This document shows positions 12,588 through 22,319 of a DNA stretch of 64,000 bases, piece by piece (position 1 is the first letter of the stretch; each line of letters opens with the position of its first letter). The notes under the pieces were generated by a model. That model was not told the DNA's origin. It worked only from the letters and a program-made list of their open reading frames with translations, and searched no databases. The DNA comes from Siderastrea siderea (taxonomy: Eukaryota; Cnidaria; Anthozoa; Scleractinia; Rhizangiidae): assembly GCA_964030785.1 (NCBI GenBank), contig OZ034968.1, forward strand, positions 23,884,686 through 23,948,685, written 5' to 3'. The translations under genes and the position numbers were made by a program.

Positions 12588-12632
12588 GCCATGCTGATGA
12601 GTCCTAACAAGGACGAAACAGCTGTCCATGGC
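12588..12632 (+). ncRNA. Type I hammerhead ribozyme, copy 1
   Basis: All conserved parts are present. Stem I is GCCATG (12588-12593) paired with CATGGC (12627-12632). CTGATGA is at 12594-12600, stem II is GTCC-TAACAA-GGAC (12601-12614), and GAA begins at 12615. Stem III is the loopless palindrome ACAGCTGT (12618-12625), and the cleavable C is at 12626 (GTC). Outside stem I an extra CCTGG/CCAGG pairing suggests the internal loop typical of natural type I ribozymes. The 4-bp stem III implies activity in dimeric or tandem RNA. Confidence 0.95.
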
Positions 12633-12933
12633 TGCCACTGCCCAGGTGATATGGCTGTGTGCATGCGTAAGGTACTGGCCGTACCGCGGAGTTGTGCTGT
12701 GTGACCATTGCATTCAGATGGTTTATTTTGACATTTTATGTCGTCACACTCGCATCCCTGTTAATTCAGGTGATCCACACTCCATACGCATTGCCTAGAC
12801 TGTCTTGTACGGTGGCAGCCACAGCTACCACATTTACACTGTGGAGCTGGCGCTTAAAGGAGTGCTTCTGCACTCGCCTCGGCAGTAAACGGCGGGGTCG
12901 ATGATCTTCTGTGAGACCCTTACGCCTGGCTAT

Positions 12934-12978
12934 GCCATGCTGATGAGTCCTAACAAGGACGAAACAGCTGTCCATGGC
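12934..12978 (+). ncRNA. Type I hammerhead ribozyme, copy 2
   Basis: Identical core to the copy 346 bp upstream: CTGATGA at 12940-12946, stem II GTCC/GGAC, GAAA, palindromic stem III ACAGCTGT and the scissile C at 12972. The distance between the two cleavage sites (12626 and 12972) is exactly 346 nt, which defines the monomer. Confidence 0.95.
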
Positions 12979-13139
12979 TGCCACTGCCCAGGTGATATGG
13001 CTGTGTGCATGCGTAAGGTACTGGCCATACCGCGGAGTGGTGCTGTGTGACCATTGCATTCAGATGGTTTATTTTGACACCAGTAGATGCCAGCTCGAAA
13101 CTCGTTAAGACGACCGAGGACTGTGAGGGTGTGATCAAG

Positions 13140-13825
13140 CTCAGTTTCAATCGGCAGTTGCAGGTCTGCTGTACCTGTCAATAATGACAAGACCAGATAT
13201 TACGTATGCTGTTAGCAATGTGGCCAAGTTTTGTGTCAACCCTTCCAAACAACACTGGATTGCTGTTAAACGGATTATGCGCTACTTGAAGGGCACGTTG
13301 TCCCTGGGTCTCCTTTACAGGAAAGATGGATCAAGTGACTGTGTTGGATACTCTGATGCTGACTGGGGTGGAGACACAGGTGATCGCAAGTCGACGTCAG
13401 GGTACATGTTCCAGATCAGTGGTGCAGTAATCAGCTGGAGAAGCAAGAAACAGACATGTGTGGCACTTTCGACCGAGGAAGCTGAGTACATGGCATTGGC
13501 AAGTGCAGCACAGGAAGCTATTTGGATGCGACAGTTGTTGACAGATCTAAGAAATCCTCCGAGAGAACCAACCAGGATTTTTGAAGACAACCAATCAGCC
13601 ATTTGTGTGGCCAAGAATCCACAGTTTCACGGGCGAGCCAAACACATTGGGATCAAGTATCACTTCATTCGAGAACAAGTGGAGAAAGGGACTGTGGAAC
13701 TGCAGTACTGTCCTACAGAGGAAATGGTTGCTGACATGCTTACCAAAGGATTGAGCCGGGAACGGTTCACAAAGCTACGGCTGATGTCTGGAGTGACAGA
13801 GATGCCTCATTCCGCTTGCGAATGA
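13140..13825 (+). pseudogene. copia RNase H and C-terminal end of pol
   Basis: From 13184 the frame is open to the stop at 13825. 'MTRPDITYAVSNVAKF' is the copia connector after the RT. RNase H then shows 'GYSDADWGGDTGDRKSTSG' (first Asp), 'STEEAEYMAL' (Glu), 'FEDNQSAICV' (Asp) and 'KHIGIKYHFIREQV', ending with 'ADMLTKGLSRERF'. The preceding LLYL stretch near 13160 is in a different frame from the DNA just after the retrozyme, so one more frameshift lies at about 13150. Confidence 0.93.
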
Positions 13826-13832
13826 GAAGGAG
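13824..13832 (+). promoter_or_regulatory. Polypurine tract of copia element
   Basis: GAGAAGGAG lies directly before the 3' LTR, at the expected position for the plus-strand primer. Confidence 0.75.
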
Positions 13833-14154
13833 TGTTGCAAAACAGTGATTCGTTTATAAACAGCACTCTTGCGAAATGCAGACATTTACATTTAAACACT
13901 ATTAAGAGGCGAAACATTTTATCTACATGCTGACTTTTATTTAGTTTTAGAACCATTTCGCATTCAAGAACTATCTAGAGCAATGTAGAAGTTTTACTGT
14001 ACCGGTGCAAACAGGTTTTCGTAGTTTTTGTGCTTGCGTCAGCTTTTGTGCTCGTCAGTTTTTGTGCTTGCGTCAGATTAAAAACTTTTTGCTGTTAGTT
14101 TGTTGTATGTGGTTTCTGGCCGCAGCGGAGCCTTTTTTAGCGTGGTTTTCATCA
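13833..14154 (+). repeat. 3' LTR of copia element
   Basis: Starts TGTTGCAAAACAGTG, ends GGTTTTCATCA, and is followed by the target duplication ATAAG (14155-14159). It is about 3% different from the 5' LTR by eye. Confidence 0.95.
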
Positions 14155-14159
14155 ATAAG

Positions 14160-17100
14160 ATGTACCCTTTCTAAAACTATCGGCATGCGATTCAAAAGCG
14201 AAAATTAAAACAAGAAACGGATGAATAGTACAAAATTAAGCTAAAAACACAACGCGAGCGGACAAGATTGTGCTCTACTTGTGAATTATCCCGCCATATT
14301 TTTCTTCTTTGGGTAGCATTAATGAAGTCCATAAACAAGAGGCATTTAAAAATTTTCATCAGAACGAATCAAAAGTCATATTTGATATGTTAAATAGGAA
14401 TAAACAAGCTACGGAAATTTGCGTTTCAAAACCTTAGAGAACTTGACACGACCTTAGTTAACGCAAAAACTGTACCTTGGGGCAATTACGAAAAGCTCAA
14501 AGTATCCTTGGGGAAGAGGTGTCTTCATCGCCTGATAAAACTGAAAATTTTCGATTTCGATTTCGATTTCTCCGATCAGAGTCACAACTTCAGCATAAGT
14601 GATTGTACAGATTACCCAAGTTGTTTTTGAGGGCTTTGAGCGTGCAGGAGGCTGCAAGGAGCCGTTACATTGACGTGTTAGATTTTGATTCGTCGTCCGC
14701 CATTTTGAAAATCGAATGGCCGGAAGAGGACCTGGGTTTTACTGCGCATGTTCAGCCGTTTAGCCCTGTCATTTTTCTTATCATTTTTACGTAACGTGTT
14801 GAAAATTTTTGCTTTGTTGACTTATTTACTTACATATTAGAGTTGACATATATCTAAAACCAATTTCAATGGCAACTTAAAATAACCTCTTTAGATCTGG
14901 CACAGTCCTGTTTCCAGTTTTAAGTGTATTTCATGAACATTAACCACACATATAGTAACTTGAATGAGTCAATCATTTGACACTAATTTTGTTCCACTTC
15001 GACAGGCCAGCCGGATTCTGAACAAACAGAGCAGCTATTGTAAAGAGAAGAGTTCTTTCACTACCAACTATGTCAACTATATTGCAGGGGGTAATGAGTT
15101 CACACTCATAAGCCCTCCACTTATAGGCAACAACTAAGACTAGACTCAAGTGTAGCACAAATAAAACCCATTGTATCATAAGCTTTGAATAACTATATGG
15201 GTAATCAGTAAAGCAGATTTCTGAATAAATTTATAGAGCTGCTGTTCATTAAATTGTCTCTTGAGAATCAAGTATATGGACATCTGTGCAAGGAATAGCA
15301 CAGTCTTGTAATGTCAAGTGACAGCCCAATGACTCATTTTACGTCAGAAACGTTTCTTAAGCCCTTGCCATGGTCCAGGTTTACGACCTAAAATTGAGCA
15401 CCCAAAAGCAAATAATACTGTGCACAATTTACCCAAACTATTTAAGACACTTAGGAAGTAGCGAGAGGGATGGACAACTATCAAGAATATAGAAATTAGG
15501 CAGAATTTTGTCCTTTTGATGGAGTACATCTGTCACTTGCATGCTTGGGTTAGTACTGTGGGATTTGTGTAGCATATTCCTTAACTTCAATTTTTTTATA
15601 GGTTGCAGTTAATGTTTTGATTTCATATTCAAACCTGAGGTACATCCCAGTTGTAAGAGATTCCCAATCAGACCAGAATAAAACAAAGCATAGGTTATAT
15701 TTTATTGTTTATTTGAAGATTGCCTTGGCCAAAAAGTCACTTTTTGCTTAAAGAGCTTAGCTCTTTTAGGCCATGCTTTCAGGTAATTATGTTTGGTGGC
15801 TAGAGGTTTTCATCTTGCAATTTTAAAGTCGTTGCAGAGCCAGACAATTATGTTACAAACCTGTCCTCTGTCAAATTTTGTCACACAACATGGGCAACTA
15901 CCAATAAGGCAAACATCAGGTCCCTGGCTGAATGAAAACATACTCACTCTGCTGTTCCCAAAAAGTAACATTGTTTTTTGAGTACTCATCAACGCCATCC
16001 TATGGGATATCATTGGGGACATAGACTTATGGTGAACAGTGGTAATTGCAAAAAAGTGGGGGCAGAACTAAACCCCCAAAATACCTATGGGCCAGTGCTA
16101 AACCATCAAAAATACTTCTTAACCAAATGATGCCCAGTTTGTATTTATATCAGCAAACCCAAACTTACTATATTGTACTCCAAAAGATACTCGTCATTTT
16201 TTTTTATTTTAAAAAATGCCACAATCACAAATTCCAAATCCAAAATGTGTTCACACTCCCCTCACTCCATAACCCATGTATGGGAAATCCTGTGGGCATT
16301 GTTCACTTTGCTTGAAGGGCTCTTATCAGGGCTATTGCAATTTTGATATCAGTGAAATGATAAGGGAATTATCTGAAATCTTGATAAATACACATGATTA
16401 CTTGAAGCCATCCCACTGGGATGGACGCCAATAAATGTTTTATTTCTCAGCCATAAAAACCATTGAAAGACAACAAATTTAACACTGTGGATAGTGTCAG
16501 TCTTTCTGAAGACCATCCAAACTCATCTAATAACTTCAGATCACAGAACTGCTTTATTTTCTTGTTATATATCATTCACTAAAAGGTTGTCTCAATTGTG
16601 CAGAAGTCCTAGATTGTTATAGATGACATTTTTTTTAGTAAACAAAGGATAAAGGTCAATCCGTGTAACCACATTTCCTGCCTAATATATAGACAATAGA
16701 ACAAAAGTTTGATGGAAAATTTGGAACATTTTTTAGGAGACTGCAACTTGCAAATGCTCACTATAAATTACGTTCCTTATTGAGCTAAAACTTGTAGAAA
16801 TAAACCTTTTAATGAGAAAAATTCCCTTCTCTGTGTACTACAAAGCCCTCTTGACAAGTAAGCTTAAGCTTATGTCAATTTTAATTAAGCTGGATTGATA
16901 CAAGTAGTTCAGAAGTCCAGTCATTTTGAACAAAACTTTATACAAAATTTACCTCGGCTGAGGTAGTTTCCCAAAGAAATCTTTTGATCTCTCTTTTCAC
17001 GACACTGTTCAATCGCTAGCAAGTGCCACGAGAAACTAGCGGTCCCACGTTGTACGCTATTTCTTGCTTCCTCTCAAAACACAACCCCACAACAATGTCT

Positions 17101-17484
17101 GCATCCGAACAAAACATTGCCTGTACAATCGGAAAACGAACATGGAGTTCCAAATGCTTCAATTAATGGTCATGTATACGTATGGAAACGCACAGAACAC
17201 ACTTGAACCATTCCCAGTAGTTTAAAATTTTGAAATTGTATGAGTCATGATTCGATATCGTGCAGCACTTCTGCTCAGCATGCAGGTCAGATAAAATCAG
17301 CTGCCAAGCCAAAAAACCAACGGAAAAATAATTGAAGAGGCATCTTTGAAGGTAGCTGAGCCTAGACGCTTCCAAATGCAACAATAGCATGTTACATACT
17401 ATTCCCGCTAGGTATCAACAGCAAAATTTTGAAGAGTTTGATGACCCTCCTTCTATCAGACGGCGCCATCTTGGATTTGGCATT
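14160..17484. other. No gene recognised
   Basis: 3.3 kb of AT-rich DNA with only short, motif-free ORFs on both strands. No repeat partner or RNA structure was found by eye. Confidence 0.5.
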
Positions 17485-17689
17485 ATTCACCAGGCGTTCT
17501 CGCGGTGTGCCATTCGGTGAGGAGGTTATTATACGGGTCAAAATTTGGGCATATAACCTCCATATAACCACGCAAAGTGACGCAAAGTAACCATGGAGTA
17601 CGCATGTGCAGAGCTGCTAGGCAACATCTCAGGGGATGATTCAAAATGGCGGATGGTAGTCGATTTCGTGATTCGATCCGATTACTATT

Positions 17690-17914
17690 ATGGAAGAAAA
17701 TTATACAATTTTCCCAGTTGAGGGCAAAAGACAAGTCAAAGATGAGGAAACGGAGATCACGTACATTATATATGCTGTTGACGCCGACGATAAAGGACTT
17801 GACGATGACACTGATCTTGCTGTGGAGAAAGACACTGTTCGAATTGAAGAACCCAGGCTGGAACCTCTACGATCTAACTATCCGTGTATTAAAGAGTTCA
17901 GTTTAGAAGTTTAG
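17690..17914 (+). CDS. Short ORF in left arm of fold-back element, preserved in both arms
   Basis: 74 codons starting 'MEENYTIFPVEGKRQVKDEE' and rich in acidic residues. The first ~45 codons recur on the minus strand in the right arm (about 21264-21133) with the frame kept and apparently a single residue change. I do not recognise the family. It may be the first exon of a gene captured by the element. The last ~25 codons run into repeat DNA. It could also be open by chance, because the two arms are young copies of one another. Confidence 0.35.
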   Translation: MEENYTIFPVEGKRQVKDEETEITYIIYAVDADDKGLDDDTDLAVEKDTVRIEEPRLEPLRSNYPCIKEFSLEV

Positions 17915-18109
17915 TGTATTACCGGTAACACTATTAGAGTGTATTCGTGTACGGAATAAATATTCTCAGAAATGGTTGTAAATTCGGTCAGTATAAAATA
18001 TGCACTGAGGACTAGCGGACTGACGGACTGCGGACTACGGACTGGGTATAAAACGCGGACTGAGTATTAAATGCGGACTGAGTTTAAAACAATAAAGAGT
18101 TCAGTTTAG

Positions 18110-18720
18110 TCGTGTGTGGTTATCCCGTTTGAGTCTATTCGTGTACAGAATAACTATTGGAGAGGATTATTTAGTGTCATGATTGGCCTATGTCCAAAAT
18201 TTGGGTATAGAGTAACCACGGGGAACTAAAGACAGTTTTATGAAGAAAATTCCATATAATAAGCCGTGCAATAAAGAGTTCGGTTTAGTTGAGTGTGGTT
18301 ACCCATGTGAGTCTAATCATGTACAGAATAACTATCTAAGAGGCTTGGATAGTGCCATGGCTAACCTATGCCCAAAATTTGGGTATAGAGTTACCACGCG
18401 GAACTAAAAACAGTTTTCTGAAGAAAATGCCATATAATAAGCCGTGTAATAAGGAGTTCGGTTTAGTTGTGTGTGGTTATCCCATTTGACTCTAATTGTG
18501 TACAGAATAACTATCTGAGAGGGTTGTATAGTGCCATGGTTAACCTATGCCCAAAATGTGGGTATAGAGTAACCACGGGGAACTTAAGACAGCTTTATGA
18601 AGAAAATTCCATAATAATAAACCGTGTAATAAAGAGTTCAGTTTAGTTGAGTGTGGTTATCCCATTTGGGTCTAACCGTGTATAGAATAACTATATGAGA
18701 GGAATGAACTCTGAACAAAA
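18110..18720 (+). repeat. Forward tandem array, ~179-bp unit
   Basis: GGTTAT(C)CC landmarks recur at 18118, 18297, 18475 and 18655 (spacing 179, 178 and 180). Each unit has AATAAAGAGTTC, GTGTGGTTA, a GTACAGAATAACTAT box and the AAAATTTGGGTATAGAGTAA palindrome half. Diverged units start further left, near 17930. Confidence 0.85.
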
Positions 18721-18798
18721 ACAGAGTGCAAAAACTGTGTACGACCATACTTACGTAACGTCGGATCATAACAGATCGTGATCGGTCAAAAATATAAG

Positions 18799-19386
18799 TA
18801 AACTGTACTGGCTACAAGGCCACGCAAGGGCTGATCAAACGACGTAAAAAAAGGTATTGCCCGAAGGCAACGCAGTTCTTAACACAACACCACAGTTTTT
18901 GCAGTCTGTCATTGTTCACAGTTCATTGTTCTTATATTTTAAACCGTTGATCTGGATTGATCCGACCATCTTGCACTTTGTTTTGTTTTACGTAGCGGAT
19001 GGTATTGGCCATCCCTCGTTCGTTTCACCACAGCATTCGGCATGTTTAAGTTGAGATCATATCATTTTTAGGCCACATTAACGCGCAGTACGTGTTTGTG
19101 ACCGGAAATCATATGATTTCTAGCTCTTTCTGGAATGGATCTAGTTACAGCATTTATGATTTCTCACTAACCTGCTAACTCTGATTGTGTTGGTGGCTAC
19201 GATACGCTGACGAGCTCCAATAAGAGCGAAACAACGTTGTCCGTATCTGCCTCCTAGTCATGAGCGCTTATCATGCCGGGTCTTGTTGACTGTTGTGTTG
19301 TGTTAAGAACTGCGTTGCCTTCGGGCAATGCCTTTTTTTACGTCGTTTGATCAGTCCTTGCAGGGTCTTGTAGCCAGTACAGTTTA
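18799..19386. mobile_element. Nested inverted-repeat element carrying a hammerhead
   Basis: TAAACTGTACTGGCTAC at 18799 recurs inverted at the right end (GTAGCCAGTACAGTTTA, ending 19386). The arms are about 95 bp and pass through CGACGTAAAAAAAGG and GCCCGAAGGCAACGCAG. The element splits the ~179-bp array. It encodes no protein, and its interior holds the hammerhead at 19201-19247. No target duplication was clear. Confidence 0.75.
19201..19247 (+). ncRNA. Type I hammerhead ribozyme, second family
   Basis: Stem I is GATACG (19201-19206) with CGTATC (19242-19247). CTGACGA is at 19207-19213, stem II is GCTC-CAATAA-GAGC (19214-19227), and GAA begins at 19228. Stem III is the loopless palindrome ACAAC/GTTGT (19231-19240), and the scissile C is at 19241. 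Every invariant base is present. Its stems differ entirely from the retrozyme pair at 12588 and 12934, so it is a separate family, here as a single copy inside an inverted-repeat element. A tandem partner was not found. Confidence 0.92.
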
Positions 19387-19394
19387 TCAGAGAG

Positions 19395-19925
19395 GGTTGA
19401 ACAGTGCCTGCCATGGTTAACCTATGCCCAAAATTTGGGTATAGAGTAACCACGCGGAACTAAAGACAGTGTTATGTGTAGTAAGCCCGAGTAATAAACA
19501 GATCAGTTTAGATGTGTGATGGTTATCGCATTTGAGTTCTTTCACGAACAAAATAGTTCTCGGAATGGCCGAGTGGTTAACCTATGCGGAGAATTTGGGT
19601 ATAGGTTAACCACGAGGAACTGAAAACAGTTTTGTGGAGGATATCTTTTATCAAGAAAACTCCATGTAAAGAGCCCGTGTATTAAATAGTTTAGTTAAGT
19701 TTAGTGTATTAGCACCATTACAATCTTCGTGTACAAAATAATTCTCAGAAAGGGTTCATGTGTAAAGTGCCACCCCTCGGCCTATTCCCCAAATTTGGTT
19801 TAGGTTAGCCACGAGGGACTTAAGACAGTTTTATGAAGAGAAACCCGCGTTATGTTATAAGCCCGTGTAATGAAGAGTTCGGTTTAGTTGTGCGTGGTTA
19901 TCCTATCTGAGTCTATCCATAAACT
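19395..19925 (+). repeat. Forward array of the ~179-bp unit, diverged copies
   Basis: Three further units with the CCCAAAATTTGGGTATAG or AGAATTTGGGTATAGGTTA core and an AATAAANAGTTCAGTTTAG box, continuing the array interrupted by 18799-19386. Confidence 0.75.
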
Positions 19926-19929
19926 ATAA

Positions 19930-20310
19930 CGAAAAAACAGCAAAGAAAAAATGACTACGTGACAGATTTGGAGACCACGGTAGAGCCATACAAAACAAGA
20001 CAACCGATGCAGTACCGCAGCACGTTAATCAGAAGGGACAGAATCTCACGGACATCGAACTTATTCCAGCTCGAACTCATTAATTCTAAAAGAGAATCCA
20101 TACGTAGAGTTCGAGAATCATTTCACATAGATAAGGCCAAAACTATGCAACCATTAATCCTCTTTTTTTTACACTTCTCTTTGTTTATTCATGGTTATTT
20201 TATTTCGTCCCCATTTGCTTGTTTAAAGTTAAATTCCAAACAATTGTATCACATATCTACTGTAACTGTTTTACTACATATTGTAATGACTATTGTCATA
20301 TTGTAATGAG
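19930..20310 (+). other. Spacer of fold-back element with a possible retroelement tail
   Basis: The spacer between the oppositely oriented arrays holds a 115-codon ORF (19959-20306) starting 'MTDLETTVEPYKTRQ'. It has a charged middle ('RRVRESFHIDKAKTMQP') and a hydrophobic end. The charged stretch is vaguely like the end of endonuclease-bearing retroelement proteins, but I cannot name it with confidence. Confidence 0.25.
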
Positions 20311-20945
20311 TCAAATGGCATAACGACACACAACTAAACTGAACTCTTTATTACACGGCTTATTACATGGAATTTTCTTCATAAAACTGTTTTTAGTTCC
20401 GCGTGGTTACTCTATACCCAAATTTTGGGCATAAGTTAACCATGGCACTAAATAGCCCTCTCAGATAGTTATTCTGTACACGGTTAAACTCAAATGCGAT
20501 ATTCACACACAACTTAAACAGAACTGTTGATCACACGGCTTATGATATGGAGTTTTCTTCATAAAACTGTCTCTAGTTCCCCGTGGTTACTCTATACCCA
20601 AATTTTGGGCATAAGCTAACCATGACACTAAATAACCCTTTCCAATAGTTATTTTTTACACAATTAGACTCAAATGGGATAACCACACACAACTAAACTG
20701 AACTCTTTATTACCGTGGCTCATTACATGACATTTTGTTCATAAAACTGTCTGTAGTTCCCCATGGTTACTCTGTACCCAAATTTTGGGCATAAGCTAAC
20801 CATGACACTAAATAACCCTCTCCAATAGTTATTTTGTACACAATTAGACTCAAATGGGATAACCACACACAACTAAACTGAACTCTTTATTACAGGGGCT
20901 CATTACATGACATTTTGTTCATAAAACTGTCTCTACTTTCCCATG
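20292..20945 (-). repeat. Reverse-oriented array of the ~179-bp unit
   Basis: Units opposite to 18110-18720. The landmarks CATAAAACTGT and TACCCAAATTTTGGGCATAA recur about every 178-180 bp near 20390-20420, 20570-20600, 20745-20780 and 20925. Confidence 0.85.
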
Positions 20946-20956
20946 GGAAGCAAGAT

Positions 20957-21123
20957 TAGCCTGTTCCAGGCTCTCAGATAGTTGGGACGGCACGAAAATT
21001 AGAAAGGGAACGCGAAAATAAGACGCGCAGGATCTGGGAAAATGGGGGCGGTTCGCTTTTTTTTTTGGCGCTCTTTTTCTCAATTCACGCTTTCCCCACT
21101 AACTCGGAGCCTGGAACAGGCTA
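20957..21123. mobile_element. MULE-like MITE, 167 bp, ~9-bp target duplication
   Basis: The ends TAGCCTGTTCCAGGCTC and GAGCCTGGAACAGGCTA are inverted. It is flanked by AAGCAAGAT (20948-20956) and CAGCAAGAT (21124-21132). The uninterrupted left arm near 17815 still shows the empty site, which confirms insertion into the right arm. The same family occurs at 40311-40421. Confidence 0.85.
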
Positions 21124-21484
21124 CAGCAAGATCAGTGTCATCGTCACGTCCTTTATCGTCGGCGTCAACAGCATATATAATGTACGTGATCTCCGTTTCC
21201 TCATCTTTGACTTGTCTTTTGCCCTCAACTGGGAAAATTGTATAATTTTCTTCCATAATAGTAATCGGATCGAATCACGAAATCGACTATCATCCGCCAT
21301 TTTGAATCATCCCCTGAGATGTTGCCTAGCAGCTCTGCACATGCGTACTCCATGGTTACTTTAATTGCGTGGTTATATGCCCAAATTTTGACCCGTATAA
21401 TACATTCGGTGACGTCACGAAATTTCGCGCCAAGTCGTGTGAGCGAGAAGAGAACGCCTGGGTACTAGGCTGCTAACGACGACA

Positions 21485-21655
21485 TAATCATAATCATAAG
21501 AAATTGATCGAGCATTTTCTTATGATTATGATTATGTCTTTGGTTATGATTATGTCGTTCTTAAAGATACCGGTTCCCACTAGATCATAAGAACCTTATG
21601 TTTATGATTATGATTATGTTTATGATCATTATGTCTCTAGTGGGTACCAAGCCTT
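21485..21655. repeat. Double hairpin built of CATAATCATAATCATAA repeats
   Basis: Two nested palindromes: CATAATCATAATCATAAGAAA folds on its inverse within 21485-21540, and GGTTCCCACTAG (about 21580) pairs with CTAGTGGGTACC (about 21640). The interior is (ATTATG)n. It is a small MITE-like repeat. Confidence 0.6.
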
Positions 21656-21741
21656 AGTAAACTAGCAACACTATTAGGTCATTCAAAGCTTTAAGCGATA
21701 AAGATTGCAATCCAAATGAAGCGGTCATGGATAGTTCTTTG

Positions 21742-22186
21742 AGGGTCTCAATGGCGAGAGTAGCTTTGACGGTTGAAGGTTTACTGAAGACCAGCTTTTT
21801 GACGGTCGACGGTTGAATTTTGGTGTTTTGACGGTTGACACTCAAAAAAAAAGGAAATTCCTTTGACGATTTTAAATGCAATCTCTTGTTTTCGTGGGTT
21901 TTCATAAGATTCTTTCCATTAGAACCAAAATTAGCTTACTCTCTAAAAAGTCCTTAAAAGTTATGAGATAATCCGATCGTCAACTTTCAACTTCACCTAT
22001 AGTGTATACTAATTCACTATTTAAAAACATTTACTTTGAGAGCTAGAGAAGCTGCTGAACGATAGATTTGACCGCAGATTTGAGATCGTTTGACGACTAG
22101 TAATAACTGCTACCCTTTTTTGACGGTAGTCGCTTAAATTTTAGGCTGGTAAAACGGTTGACAGTTAACCCCATTAAGACCCTCTT
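21742..22186. repeat. Repeat with GAGGGTCTYAATGG ends and TGACGGTTGA motifs
   Basis: GAGGGTCTCAATGG near 21742 and CCATTAAGACCCTC near 22173-22186 are inverted. The interior repeats TGACGGTTGA, TGACGGTCGA and relatives at least six times. No ORF and no clear target duplication. Confidence 0.5.
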
Positions 22187-22223
22187 ATTCTTATTTTTGA
22201 CGGGCAGGTTTAGATATGGATCC

Positions 22224-22229
22224 TTTATT
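22224..22229 (-). terminator. Polyadenylation signal AATAAA of the fucosyltransferase gene
   Basis: AATAAA on the minus strand, about 90 bases after the stop codon at 22320. This is the usual distance for a short 3' UTR. Confidence 0.6.
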
Positions 22230-22319
22230 CCAGTCGTATTACTCAGCACAAGACAGTGACAAAAAAACCTCTATTGCAAACGCTTGGACATTTACATGGG
22301 TCTTACGTGTTCGGATGCT

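Larger units (their letters stand above)
12482..13076 (+). mobile_element. Retrozyme: tandem 346-bp unit with hammerhead ribozymes
   Basis: This 595-bp block interrupts the copia pol gene. The sequence ACACCAGTAGA stands on both sides (12471-12481 and 13077-13087), a direct 11-bp duplication of copia coding DNA, so it is a later insertion. It consists of about 1.7 head-to-tail copies of a 346-bp unit: 12491 onward recurs at 12837 onward with only a few differences. It encodes no protein. Each copy carries a type I hammerhead with a very short stem III, and cleavage at both would release a 346-nt RNA. Metazoan retrozymes are known as tandem repeats of a few hundred bp with exactly this ribozyme type, giving small circular RNAs. 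Movement through a foreign reverse transcriptase is inferred. Confidence 0.9.
8870..14154 (+). mobile_element. Ty1/copia LTR retrotransposon, inactive, with retrozyme insertion
   Basis: A complete element 5285 bp long. It has two LTRs (8870-9189 and 13833-14154) and a 5-bp target duplication ATAAG at 8865-8869 and 14155-14159. It carries a primer-binding site, gag-protease, integrase, reverse transcriptase and RNase H in copia order, then a purine tract. The LTRs differ by about 9 substitutions and 2 one-base indels as counted by eye (near 3%), so the insertion is not brand new. The coding region is broken by several frameshifts (near 10235, 10935, 11874 and 13150) and by a 595-bp insertion at 12482-13076. 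It cannot encode a complete polyprotein. Confidence 0.96.
17485..21470. mobile_element. ~4-kb fold-back element with inverted arms and inverted satellite arrays
   Basis: The outer arms (about 17485-17830 and 21133-21470) are inverted copies of each other. Both pass through GGGTCAAAATTTGGGCATAT, an ATGGCGGATG start-like site and the same short ORF. Inside the arms lie arrays of a ~179-bp unit: forward at 18110-18720 and 19395-19925, reverse at 20292-20945. Each unit carries a near-palindrome (CCCAAAATTTGGG between GGTTA and TAACC). The whole could fold into a long hairpin. Two smaller elements are nested (18799-19386 and 20957-21123). No transposase is present, so it is non-autonomous. The outer target duplication was not resolved. 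Confidence 0.75.

Noticed and set aside
12432..13059. 93- and 97-codon minus-strand ORFs that share a long identical N-terminal region
   Set aside because: They are identical only because the retrozyme unit is tandemly repeated; they run antisense through the ribozymes and show no domain.
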